Shown piece by piece: positions 1 to 10,004 of a stretch of DNA of 64,000 bases; within the stretch, counting starts at the first letter, position 1; the number at the start of each line of letters is the position of its first letter. The stretch lies in assembly GCA_021442155.1 (NCBI GenBank), contig CM038215.1, positions 272,531,014-272,595,013 of the forward strand, read 5' to 3'. The notes beneath the pieces were generated by a model. The model was not told where the DNA came from. It worked only from the letters and a program-made list of their open reading frames with translations, and did not search any database. Source of the stretch: Cymbidium sinense. Its lineage: Eukaryota > Streptophyta > Magnoliopsida > Asparagales > Orchidaceae. A program made the position numbers and the translations under genes.

Positions 1-600
1 CTTTGACTTGAGAGTATTTTTCAAACAGTTAAGACAATTTAACCTCAAAATAAACCCCCTGAATTATGCATTTGGAGTAGCTTCAAAGAAATTCCTTGGG
101 TTTGTTGGCAAACACGAGGGTATCGAAATCGATCCAGATAAGATCAAGGCGATATTAGAAATGCCACCCTTTAAAAGTTTAACTCAACTCAGATCATTCC
201 AAGGGTCGTTGGCATATCTAAGATGATTTATATCCAACTTATCGAGAAAATGTCAGCCATTCTTAGCTCTTATCAAAAAGGATGCCAAGTTCAAGTAGGA
301 TGACAAGTGTGAGCATGCCTTCGAAGGTATCAAGCATTACCTGATGATGCCACCGGTTCTGCCAACCCTTATCCCGGGCAAGCCTCTCATACTTTACACT
401 GCTGCGTTACATGACTCGTTTGGTGCTTTGTTGGCCCAAGCCAATGACGAAGGGAAGAAAATGCACTCTACTATCTCAAACATCGTCTAATCCCTATTAA
501 GGCTATTTATACACCCATTGAGAAGCATTGCCTAGCTTTAATCTTTGCATCCGAAAAGCTACTACACTAAATGCTTGCTCATTAGGTGAACTTAATCTCT
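1..600 (+). pseudogene. Ty3/gypsy pol fragment: end of reverse transcriptase and first RNase H region
   Basis: This is a remnant of a plant Ty3/gypsy polyprotein, cut by the window edge. The clearest part is an open frame at 8-226 reading FFKQLRQFNLKINP, KKFLGFVGKHEGIEIDP and LRSFQGSLAYLR, the usual thumb and connection segment after the polymerase active site. A stop in place of Arg or Lys follows LAYLR, but the same frame continues with RFISNLSRKCQPFLALIKK and then PLILYTAALHDSFGALLAQ, the start of the RNase H fold. Several stops follow, so the gene is dead. The same sequence begins again at 34826, so this is one of two copies in the window. Assignment to gypsy is secure; family identity is not determined. 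Confidence 0.9.
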
Positions 601-1377
601 AAGATCAGTCCACTATAATATCTCATGACACGACCAACGCTAGTGGATTTCTTAACAGTACAACCACTTCCTACTGACTTTCCACTTACTGATGATCTCC
701 CTAATGAATAAATCATGAACTTAGGGGATACAAGCATTCTCCACTAGGAGATGTACATTGATGGTGGGGCTTCCTCTCAAAGAAGAGGAAAACCATAATA
801 TACTATTCTAGGAAAGGCAAGGGTAGGAATAGTTCTCTTCACTCTAGACCACGGTGTGATGAGATTCTCATATCATCTATATAATCCTTGCACCAACATC
901 GAAGCTAGATATGATGCTCTGATTTTTGGTGTAGAGTTAGAAGTTACTCTAAGCATCCAGAGCATCAACATCTTCGGAGATTCTTAGCTAGTTATCAACC
1001 AAATCGCTGGGTCCTATAAGGTTATAAAGCCTAAGATCTATCACTACCACCAGTACACCATTGAGTTATTAGACCAAATCCTATAGGTTACCATTTATAA
1101 TATTCCTCGATGAGAGAACATCATAGAGTATCTTGAGCTAAGCTTGCCAAGGAGTTGGCATGTCCAGAGGATGAGTCCATATCAATAAAGGTCCAAAATA
1201 GACAATTCTTATCCATTATTGATATTGAACTCATCAAAAAGTACTCTCTTGAAGGGGAGATTTCCATCGCCAAGAAGGACGAGGAGTTAGGTTAGAGGTA
1301 ACCTAAATAAAGGCAAACTACCTCAAGAGAAGTCCCAAGCTTATTAGATGAAGTAGATAGCACTTTCCTACTCTCTT
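601..1377 (+). pseudogene. Ty3/gypsy pol fragment: second RNase H-like domain
   Basis: The frame at about 824-1020 reads VGIVLFTLDHGVMRFSYHL, then NPCTNIEARYDALIFGVELE, then INIFGDS followed by LVINQIAGSYK. This matches the RVT_3 type RNase H domain found after the first RNase H in Tat/Ogre-like plant gypsy elements (family knowledge). The conserved Asp of FGDS is present, but the next codon is TAG where Gln is usual. Further on, faint similarity to the linker before integrase can be followed (SISIKVQNRQFLSIIDIE, 1180-1230). The segment 601-815 is poorly conserved. The corresponding part of the second copy is near 35640-36150. Confidence 0.75.
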
Positions 1378-1640
1378 TTGGATGGTTTCTTGTACCGGTG
1401 GTCTTTTTATCATATGTGGGTATGTTGTTTAGATAAGAACAAAACTCATAAAATTTTGACCCAAGTACACTCAAGATTATGTGGAGCCAACAAATCTGGT
1501 CTGAAAATGAAAGCCAAGATCAAGAGACTAGGATACTATTGGCCGTTGATGATCAAAGATTGTATGGATACCGCTAGGTGAGGCCACCAATGTTAAATAC
1601 ATAGTGGGGTCCTACACCAACCGCCCAACAATATACATCG
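1378..1640 (+). pseudogene. Ty3/gypsy integrase zinc-binding region
   Basis: The open frame 1378-1581 reads KILTQVHSRLCGANKSGLKM and then IKRLGYYWPLMIKDCMDTAR, the N-terminal HHCC region of gypsy integrases. The second zinc-ligand His appears lost (GAN in place of GAH or GNH). A stop and frame change follow, before a possible Cys-Cys pair (CHQC, about 1580). In an intact element this domain helps the integrase bind its DNA ends; here it cannot be functional. Confidence 0.8.
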
Positions 1641-2530
1641 TACATTGGCCTCATGGCCATTCGAGTGTTGGGGTACCAACATAGTGGGTTCGATTGATCC
1701 TCCTTCTTCTAAGGGTCATCAGTTCATCTTAGCTTCTATTAACTACTTTTCCAAATGGGCAAAGGCAATTTCTGCTGAGAGAGCTCACGGCTCATCATGT
1801 GCTCCAATGTTTTAGGAACCATATTGTATATATTTTTAGAGTTTCTTGACGAATTATATCTGATAATGGTACTGCATTTAATAGCATTGAGATCAACAAC
1901 TTTGCCTGGTGGCACAACATAGATTGAAGATATTCTACAATCAACTACCCGAGGGAAAATGGCTTAGTAGAAGACTTCAATAAAACTCTCATCCAAATAC
2001 TAAAGAATACACTTATCAATAACAAGCGATAGTGGCATGAGCTGTTAGTTGAAGCCTTATGGGCCTACCGCACCACATATAGAACTCCAACTCAGTCTAC
2101 TCCTTTCTCCTTAATGTATTGGTCTGAAGCCATTTTACCATTAGAAATCCAATTCCTATTAATAAGGATAGTTGTGGGTAGCAAGATCACAACAAAGCAT
2201 AATGCCAAGTTGCGATTATAATAGCTCAAAGGTTTGGAGGAGAGACTCCTACGGGCATGCCAAAACCTCGAGTTATACAAAGCTAAAATGATTCAAGCTC
2301 ATAATAAGTTGGTCCATCCTAGAGCTTTTCAAGTAGAAGAGCTTATTTTAGTTCTAAGGAGACCGATTCTTGCTTGTCGTAAGATGGGAGGCAAGTTTGA
2401 CCCACTCGGGAAGGCCCTTTTGCCATAGGAAAGGCCTTCCAAGGATGATTTATTAGCTTATTAATCATAAGGGAGAGCGCCAAATGCTTCCAATCAATGG
2501 GCTCTACTTAAACAAATATTATAAATCATA
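1641..2530 (+). pseudogene. Ty3/gypsy integrase catalytic core and C-terminal region
   Basis: The core is recognisable in pieces. WGTNIVGSIDPPSSKGHQFI then INYFSKWAKAIS surrounds the first catalytic site, where the usual Asp seems replaced by Asn. IISDNGTAFNS holds the second Asp. YPRENGLVEDFNKTL holds the Glu, and WAYRTTYRTPTQSTPFSL is the usual ending of the core. The open frame 2234-2428 then covers EERLLRACQNLELYKAKMIQ and the C-terminal PRAFQVEELILVLRR. Stops and frame shifts lie between these pieces. Homology to pol ends near LPINGLYLNKYY (about 2490-2525). The second copy of this stretch is at 36400-37300. Confidence 0.88.
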
Positions 2531-4440
2531 TTTGAAAGCAATTATCATCAATTAAAATTCAATTTCAAATTTAATATCTTCCATGTTGAAAGTATTCCTG
2601 TTAGCGAATCCGCCACGATGTATTTATGGTAGGTGTAAGGAACTTGAGCAACATACTATATTTCATCGACAGAACACAAACACAAACTATACACAAACAT
2701 ATAAAATAAACACATATATTTTCTCTCGTACTCCTCTGAGTTGAGATAACGCCCCAGTGGCACTCACTTAGTAGCTGCTCTAGGTTGGGCTAACATGCTA
2801 CCATGTTAGTGTGTGACCTCAATGGTCTTCTTGGTTTGGAAGATGTAGGTCTGATACACTTTTTTTTCTTACTTGGCCATTGCACACTGACAAGCACCTT
2901 GTTAGTTTTGGTAGGCCTTATTGCGTGGCCAATAAGCTACCTCATGTTGGCTTCATTTAGAGGATGTGAGTCTACTACACTTTCTTCTTAGATTAGCCTT
3001 TGTACATTGACTAGGTCAAGTATATTTGAGGTTTAGAATAAGTCCCCTAGTGGCTCCTTCCCTCCTAACTGCTTTAAGTCTAGGTCCAGTCCATCCTCGG
3101 GGCACCCCGCTTAGTAGTTTCTCTAGGTCAGAGAGTATATGTCCTATCGATGATAGACTATCTCAATGATCAATTCTGCTTGGAAAGTTGTAAGCCTACA
3201 AGCTTTCTTTCTAGGTTGATCATTTCACACTGACAGGCACCTTAAGTTTGTTGGTTCTTACTATGTTGACAGATACACCACTCATGCTGATGGATACACC
3301 TTATGTTGGTTAGTTCTCGCACCTTAGAATACATCACTCAAGGCAGATGTAAGTCTGCTATGCTTTCTCCTTGAGTTGGCCACCATGCACCTATAGGCTA
3401 TCTTTTCCAAGGCTTAGGATAATGCCCTTAGCAACACCTCTAATGTGGGCACTGTATTTGGATCACATCCTTTGTGACACCATTTAGACACTACATGAGT
3501 TACTATCAGATTGTACAGTTCCCCTTTTCGAGTAACCACTCCTATGGTTGGAGAATCCATCCTATGGATGTGCAGATTTATCATTGGTCCAGTAAATATA
3601 AGATAAAGTGACATAGCCCCTTCTTAGGCGGGTCTCACACAAATAGGTCCACACAAACATATAAACAAAATATATATTCACTCATAGATTAGGAGGACAC
3701 CCCTAATGGTACCGTTTCCTAAGAAGGTATCCTCTTTAGGGAAGTGTCAAAAAAAACTCCCCATAGAATCGCCTAACAACTCTGAGTTGATATAAGTCCC
3801 CAGTGGCATTCACTCAGTACTCACCCCTAACTCGGGTTTGATTTATTGTGCTACCAAGAGATCACCCTAGCAGTTGTTCCTCACTTCGAAAGATGCAAGT
3901 TTGGTATGCCTTCTACATAGCACAATCATTGCATATCGAAAGGCATCCCATTAGGTTGGCTAGCTCTACCCTATAGCTGGTGGACTATCCTTTTGGATTT
4001 GTAACCCTAAGGTAGGTTAAGGCTGATATAGCCCTTTCTTAGTGGCCATCACACACCAAAATGGACAATACATTAACTCAGATTTAATTAAACCCTTTCT
4101 GATTTTCCCTAGTGGAGTTAAATCATAACCTTCTCACCAGTGGAGCCCTAAATCAAATATAAATAAGTGAAGAAAATAAATCAAATTCAAAACCAACCTC
4201 CCTAATGGAGCCAAATTAAACCAACTCCCCCAATAGAGTCTAAATCAAAGAAATCCAACCAAACTCTTATCCCCAATGAATACATCCACAAATAAATCTA
4301 TGAAATCAAACTCAAATCCCAATCCCCAGTAGATAGCCCAAACCTGTTTCTCTAGTGGAAGGTTCATATACTCGATCCCTAGCAGACTTGAGCCCATATC
4401 TCTAGAAGATATTCCTCCACATTAATTAAAATAGAACAAA
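2531..4440. repeat. Non-coding 3' part of gypsy element copy 1 with degenerate internal repeats
   Basis: No coding similarity was found here. The segment directly follows the integrase end, so it is probably the 3' untranslated region and/or LTR. It contains recurring sentences such as GAGTTGAGATAACGCCCCAG (2743) and GAGTTGATATAAGTCCCCAG (3786), each followed by the same series: CACTCACT(T/C)AGTA, TGCTACC, a GAAGATG-type segment and an ACAC-rich end. CCCAGTGGA-like words recur about once per 50-100 bases from 4100 to 4400. The whole segment aligns with 37321-39480, which has one extra repeat unit. I could not place LTR boundaries. Confidence 0.65.
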
Positions 4441-6180
4441 TTAAAGATGATTCGATCTTAATCATCGGTGGATTATAGATTCTTATCCGCAGCCGATCTT
4501 CTTTCCACAAATCATATAATCAAATCAAAATCAAACCTTATCCCTAGCGAAATTTCTTCTTCTTTAACCTCCACATAGACCACTTACAAGTCATGTCCAA
4601 TGCATGTGTGATCTCATTGCAGATCTCCCTCCATGTCCTTGGCAAGGAATTCACATCAAATTCTATTTCTTTTTTATGCACACCTTTAATACTTCAACCA
4701 AAAGCCTAACAATGTATTCATTTAAATTACATCATTCTAACATTATAATGAACATTTTATGATTTGTGATGGTGCAAGCTCAAACTAACTATACAATATC
4801 ATGCTAAAGATATTATAGTGTAAATTAACACACTATATTATAATATAGTATATGATGTTATATTATAATTTTCTATAATATAATTTATTGTCTAACATTA
4901 TTCCTCAATAGAATCACTTAATTGGAACAAATAACAAACTTTTCTCAAAATATGAATAATGTTCATTTTAGATGTAAAATTGTTATTTTTCTATTAGAAA
5001 TGGTACAAAATAGCATAATTTTAATGTTGCTTCTTGGTGTGTGCTGTGAATTTGGCCAAATTCTTCCATCTCAACCTTCAAATTAAAATTTTTGTGAGTT
5101 TTGATGAAATGTATTATATCAAAAGAAAAACATGCTAAAATGTACAATAACAATTAGTAACACACCACCACATTCATATATATATGAAGTTATATTTATA
5201 TGTACATTATATTTAATATGCTTTCAGATAATATATTATCTTACATTAGACCTTAAAATGAATCACTTAAAGCAAAAAATTTATAAAATTTATTTGAAAA
5301 CTGAACATTTATTTTGGATGCAAAATTAAATTCTTTTGATTAAATGACACACCATATCACATGCCCAATGATGTTCCCTAAAGCTTACCTTAAATTTGGC
5401 CAAATCCCATCATCTCAGCCTATTAATCAGTACTTTTATGAATTATACCAGTACAAACTCTACTACATCATATTATAACAAACTTAAATATGCTAAATAA
5501 CAAGTAGTAATGCACAATAGTATGCTATAATACATGATGCTACACTATGTTATGTCATTCTATATTATAATACACTATGACATATTATATTATATTATAT
5601 TGAACATCACATCACAATGGATTGCTTAAGATAAAAAATCATAAAATTAGTCTAAATAATAAAAAACTATAGATTTTAGTTATATCACTTACATATTTTA
5701 AGTTGAAATAATATCTTATGTTGCCATGCTCTACCTATTATGAATTTGGCTGAATTCCACCATTTTAAAGTCTCACAAATGATGCTACAACATATAATAT
5801 TTATTTTGAACATAAAATCTTACTTTTTAGACTACATGTGTCGTAGCACACCTTTGGTATTGGAACATAATTCCCAGTTCAAATTTAACAAACTTCATTA
5901 TCTGATTTATTAAATCAATATTTTTATAATTTATATTAATATAGACTATAGGGCACAACACCCTAATATACTAAAACATTTCAAAACATCTTATAACATC
6001 CAAAAACACATCACTACATGCTCAAATATATGATGATACATTATGCTACAATATATGGTATTATAATATGATAGGGAATTCAAATCTCTAATAGTCAAGA
6101 GAAAGTCTCTTGAAGACATTTTCTTTAGCTACCATAACTATGTTAGGATTAGGTCATTCTTTAGATCTATTCCTAATGGC
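4441..6180. repeat. AT-rich non-coding tract between gypsy remnant and satellite, copy 1
   Basis: This tract is very AT-rich and non-coding, with short ORFs only (for example 5132-5329, judged spurious). It carries dyad-rich segments such as TATATTATAATATAGTATA near 4840-4870. It is collinear with 39480-41335: shared landmarks include GATTCGATCTTAATC (4450), the CTTGGTGTGTGCTGTGAATTTGGCC region (5033), and TTGAAGACATTTTCTTTAGC (6111), which ends at the start of the TTTAGGG-like array. It could be LTR, flanking sequence or a decayed element. Confidence 0.6.
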
Positions 6181-6471
6181 ATCTTTATTCAAGGTTTAAG
6201 GTTAGTTTAGGATTTAGGGTTTAGGGTTTTCTTAGGGATTAGGGTTTGGGGTTTAAGGTTTAGGGTTGTAGGTTTTAACAATTAGAGTTTATGGTTTTAG
6301 GGTTTAAGGTTTAGGGTTTAGGGTTTAGGGTTTAGGGTTTAGGGTTTAGTATTTTAATGTTTAGTGTTTAGGGTTTGAGGTTTAAAGTTTAGGGTTTAGG
6401 GTTTAAGGTTTAGTGGTTTAGTTTAGGTTTAGGGTTTAGTTTGTGGTTTAGGGTTTAGAGTTTAAGGTTTT
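6181..6471 (+). repeat. Telomere-like (TTTAGGG)n block
   Basis: Degenerate tandem TTTAGGG begins after TTCAAGGTTTAAGGTTAG. It includes five perfect heptamers in a row at 6310-6344; elsewhere units vary (TTTAAGG, TTTATGG, TTTAGTG). The G-rich strand is the + strand. The block ends at the 3' UTR end of the first GR-RBP cassette. Confidence 0.95.
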
Positions 6472-6674
6472 TTTTAACAAAGAACAAATTCATATTCAAT
6501 ATTTATTCTTTTTGATTTAATCAACCAAGTAGCACCCCCATGTTTTTTAAGACACAAGCGATGACATTGATAAAAAATGAGCACCCATAGAGCAAATCAA
6601 AAACCCTAGATAAGTAGAACTGTCTTTACTATAAATACACTATTCCATAAGCATCAGATCAGATCGACTGTTCT
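6472..6674 (-). other. 3' UTR of GR-RBP cassette 1
   Basis: This non-repetitive segment is shared by most cassettes. Landmarks on the + strand are AACAAATTCATATTCAA, ACACAAGCGATGACAT and ATGAGCACCCATAGAGCAAA. On the - strand it lies directly downstream of the stop codon of the glycine-rich exon, so it is best read as the gene's 3' UTR. Its distal end is a short A run next to the array, which could be a poly(A) trace or simply array sequence. Confidence 0.7.
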
Positions 6675-6937
6675 TCAACTTTTCCAGTTTCCATTAAAAC
6701 TAACCCCACCTCTGGAGAAGCGGGATCTGCCATCATATACCTAATGTCTTCTTCCTCCACCACCACGACTATAATCTCGGCCGCTTGTCTTGCTTCCATA
6801 ACCACCACCACCATATCCAGCAGCACCTCCAGATCCCCCACCACCACTATGATAACCACCACCTCTGCCTTCACCTCCACTACTAGATCTAGACTAATCC
6901 TAGTTGACAGTGATGTTCCTGCCATATTCTGCCCATT
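6675..6937 (-). pseudogene. Glycine-rich RNA-binding protein, last exon (cassette 1)
   Basis: Read on the - strand, this begins at AATGGGCAG (NGQN), passes GRNITVN, the end of an RRM domain, and enters a glycine-rich tail (GGEGRGGGYHSGGGGSGG, then YGGGGYG). It ends with SRGG, NWKS and a TGA at 6675-6677. That is the standard architecture of plant GRP7/GRP8-like proteins, which bind RNA and have a single RRM followed by a Gly-Tyr-Arg-rich tail (family knowledge). Only the last RRM residues are present; RNP1 and RNP2 are missing. Stops after ITVN and before VYDG, plus an indel near NGQN, make it a pseudogene. The 88-residue open frame in this place reads the wrong phase. The left neighbour is its 3' UTR; the right neighbour is array DNA. 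Confidence 0.88.
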
Positions 6938-7229
6938 CTAAGGGTTTAGAGTTAGTTTGGGGTTTAGTGTTTAGGGTTACTTTAGGGCTTAGGATTTAGG
7001 GTTTAGATTTTGGGGTTTAACTTTAGGGTTGTAGGTTTTAGGGTTTAGGGTTTGGGGTTAGAGTGGGACTTAGGTTTATGGTTTAAGGTTAGGGTTTAGA
7101 GTTTGTGTTTAGGGTCAGGTTTGTGGTTTTTGTAGGTGTTTAGCTTTGTAGGTTTAGGGTTTGGGGTTTAGGGATAGTTTTAGGATTTAGGGTTTAGGGC
7201 TTAAGGTTTAGGATTTTGGGTTTACATTT
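6938..7229 (+). repeat. Telomere-like block after cassette 1
   Basis: Degenerate TTTAGGG repeats start immediately beside the exon edge (CCCATTCTAAGGGTTTAG on the + strand). The block runs to the TTTTTAAATTAAGTAAACT landmark at about 7230-7248. Confidence 0.9.
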
Positions 7230-7724
7230 TTTTTTTAAATTAAGTAAACTAGTAGGTTTAGGTTTATTTAGATTATTTTTTATTTATTTGACTTTATTTT
7301 AATTTTTCTTTTTATTTAGGTTTAATTTATATTTTCATTTAGTTTAGTTTATTTATTTTAAGTTTATTTATTTTAGTTGAGGTTTATTTTAGTTTATTTT
7401 TTAAATTTGGGTTTATTTTTTAGTTAAGTTTTATTTTTATTTATCTTTTAGATTTGGGTTTTATTTTTTATTTTTAGGTTTAGGTTTTTATTGTATTTTT
7501 TTAGGTTTAAATTTTAGATTTTTACTTTAAGTTTCTTTTTAGGTTTAGGTATATTTTTATTTTATTTTATTTTATTTAATATAGGTATAGATTAAGGTTT
7601 AGTTTATTTTAGGTTTATGTTTAATATTTATTTATTTTAGTTTATTTTATTTTAATTTAGGTTTATTTTATTTTTATTTTAGGTTGTAGGTTAGGGTTTA
7701 AGTTTTAGATTAGGGTTTAAGGGT
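7230..7724 (+). repeat. T-rich satellite block, truncated
   Basis: The block begins with landmark A (AAATTAAGTAAACTAGTAGG), followed by TTTAGGTTTATTTAG. It is built of TTTA, TTTTA and TTTAGG words and has almost no C on the + strand. It is shorter than the other T-rich blocks and runs into the second GR-RBP 3' UTR. Confidence 0.85.
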
Positions 7725-7960
7725 TTTCTTAATAGAGAACAAATTCATATTCAACTTTTTTTCTTTTCAATTTCATCCACCAAGTAGCATCCCAAGTTTT
7801 CTAAGACACAAGCGATGACAAAGATAAAAAATGAGCATCCATAGAGCAAATAAAAATCACTAGGTAAGTAGAACCATCTTTATTGAATGTATTACGCTTT
7901 AAGCCAGATTAGATCAACCTGCTCTTCGCTTTTATCGTAACCACCTCCTCTACCTTATTT
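7725..7960 (-). pseudogene. GR-RBP cassette 2: 3' UTR with a small exon stub
   Basis: The 3' UTR landmarks are all present (AACAAATTCATATTCAAC, ACACAAGCGATGACA, ATGAGCATCCATAGAGCAAA). After them only about 40 bases of glycine-rich coding sequence remain: on the - strand GGTAGAGGAGGTGGTTACGA reads GRGGGYD. The rest of the exon is lost and array DNA follows. This is the shortest cassette in the window. Confidence 0.7.
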
Positions 7961-8903
7961 TAGGTTTATTTTTATTTAAGTTTTTATTTTAGATTTTTTT
8001 TTTAAATTTTGTGGTTTACCAAGTTCTCGCCATTCTGGGGTTTAGGGGGTTTATTAGGTTATTTATTTTTTTTAATTTATTTAGTAACTTTAGGTTTAGT
8101 GTTTAGAATTTAGGTTAGGTTTAGGGTTTAGGGTTTAGGGTTTAGGTTTTAAGTTTTATGCTGTAGGATTTAGGGTTTAGGGTTTTAGGGTTGTTAGGGT
8201 TTAGGATTTGGTTCAAGGTTTAGGGTTTATTAATTAGTAGGTTTAGGGTTTAGGTTGGGTTTAGTGGTTACTATGATGATTTTTAGGACGTGGTTTAGGT
8301 TTAGTTTTAATGTTTAGGGATTAGGATTTAGGGTTTAGGGTTTAGGGTTTAAGATATTTTTTTAAATTAAGTAAACTAATAGGTTTAAGTTTATATAGTT
8401 TATTTAGTTTATTTTTATATTTTATATTATTTTATTTTTTATTTTTATTTTTATTTAATTTAGTTTATTTATTTTAGTTTAGGTTTTTTATTTTAGCTTA
8501 TTTTAGGTTTAGAATTAGGTTTTATTTAGTTTAGTTTTTTTATTTTATTTTTTTATATTTTTTATTTTTATTTTAGGTTTAGGTTTTATTTTTTTTTTTT
8601 TATTTTTAGGTTTTAGGTTTTTATTTTAGGTTTATTTTTTAGGTTTTATTTTTTAGTTTATTTTATTTTATTTAGTTTAGAGTTTAGGTTTAGTTTATTT
8701 TAGGTTTAGGTTTTATTTATTTTAGTTTAGTTTATTTTAGTTTAGGTTAAAGATTATTTTAATTTCTTTATTTTAGGTTTGGGTTTTTTTTTTGTTTAAG
8801 GTTTAGGTTTTATTTTTTGGTTTATTTTTTTAGGTTTAGGTTTTTATTTAATTTTTATTTTATTTTACTTTTATTTTATATTTAGTTTAGTTTAGTTTAT
8901 TTT
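7961..8903 (+). repeat. Mixed satellite: telomere-like block then T-rich block
   Basis: From 7961 to about 8350 TTTAGGG-like units are mixed with TTTATTTT words. Landmark A recurs at about 8362 (AAATTAAGTAAACTAATAGG) and starts a T-rich block that reads like the others in order. That block is interrupted at about 8904 by the LINE and seems to continue at 11736. Confidence 0.85.
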
Positions 8904-9161
8904 AACACTACCATTGTCGGTCCCAAGTCTGGATGTTAAAAGTGGAGGGTTGCGTTAGGTAGTCGACTGCCAACGTAAAATTTGTCGAAATAATCATGAC
9001 ATGAATCCTTTAAATCATTGTGTTAATGCTAAGGCGTCCCCTGGAAGTGGCGCGTTGTATGGCTTGAATACAATGAAAAATGTGCTAGAGTCACATCACC
9101 CTGTTAAATAGCAAGGTTCCCACATTATGGACGGATGTGGTCAAAGAAGTTAGTCCATGAA

Positions 9162-10004
9162 ACTAGAATTAGGTTAGGATCTTGGAATATAGGTACTCTT
9201 TATGGTTCAGAGAAAGATAAATATTTTATGTGTTCAAGAAACTAAATGGGTTGGGGAGAAAGCCAAGGAGATTGATAGTTTAGGTTTTAAACTTTGGTAT
9301 TCAGGTAAAAGTCGAACTAGAAATGGTGTAGGTGTGATTATAGACAAAAGTTTAAAGGATGATGTTATAAACATTAATAGATGTGGAGATTGAATTATTT
9401 CTTTAAAGATTATTGTTGATACTAAGATTATAAATGTTATAAGTGTCTATGCTCCTCAAGTAGGTTTGGAGGAGTTTAAAAGAAAATTTTGGAATGAATT
9501 AGAGGGATTAATACAAAAGATACCTCTTGAAGAAAAGTATTTATTGGAGGAGATTTAAATGGACATGTTGGTAGAGTGGTAGAAGATTTTAAAAGTATTC
9601 ATTGGTGGTTATGGATTTGGAGTGATGAAGAAGGTAGGACTATATTAGATTTTGCTTTAGCTTATGATTTTGTAGTTGCTAACACTTTATTTAAGAAAAG
9701 AGATGAACATATTATTACTTATAAAAATGGATATAGTAAAATACAGATTGATTATTTTTTGATAAGAAAAATAGATCATTTAGATTGTAAAGATTGTAAG
9801 GTCATTCCAAGTGAAAATCTAAGTACCCAACATCGATTGTTAGTTTTAGATTTTAAAATGAAAGGTTGTAAGAGAAAAAATAAATCAAATTATTGTCCTA
9901 GAATTAGATGGGAACATTTAAAGAACAAAAATAAAAATATTTTTAAGATCAAGCTACAAGAGATTAGAATTTGGGATGTTCATGAGGAAGCTAACATTAT
10001 GTAG
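9162..10004 (+). pseudogene. RTE LINE endonuclease domain
   Basis: The N-terminus reads TRIRLGSWNIGTL (from 9162). After a frame change come INILCVQETKWVGEKAKEID (catalytic Glu in QETKW), GVGVIIDKSLKDDV, ISVYAPQVG and, near 9546, GGDLNGHVGR. The open frame 9576-10004 then gives DEEGRTILDFALAYDFVVAN, IQIDYFLIRK and STQHRLLVLDF, with the terminal His. This is the exonuclease-endonuclease-phosphatase fold of LINE endonucleases, which nicks target DNA for target-primed reverse transcription. A TGA after NRCGD and a frame shift between DLNG and the next frame disable it. Confidence 0.88.

Noticed and set aside
6181..6471. True chromosome end (functional telomere)
   Set aside because: Repeats are too degenerate and are followed by retroelements and further sequence on both sides; this is interstitial telomere-like DNA.
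6744..6941. + strand ORF rich in Thr and Ser (and a similar one at 52352-52603)
   Set aside because: It is the antisense of the glycine-rich GR-RBP exon; GGN codons give Thr/Ser/Pro-rich readings on the other strand.
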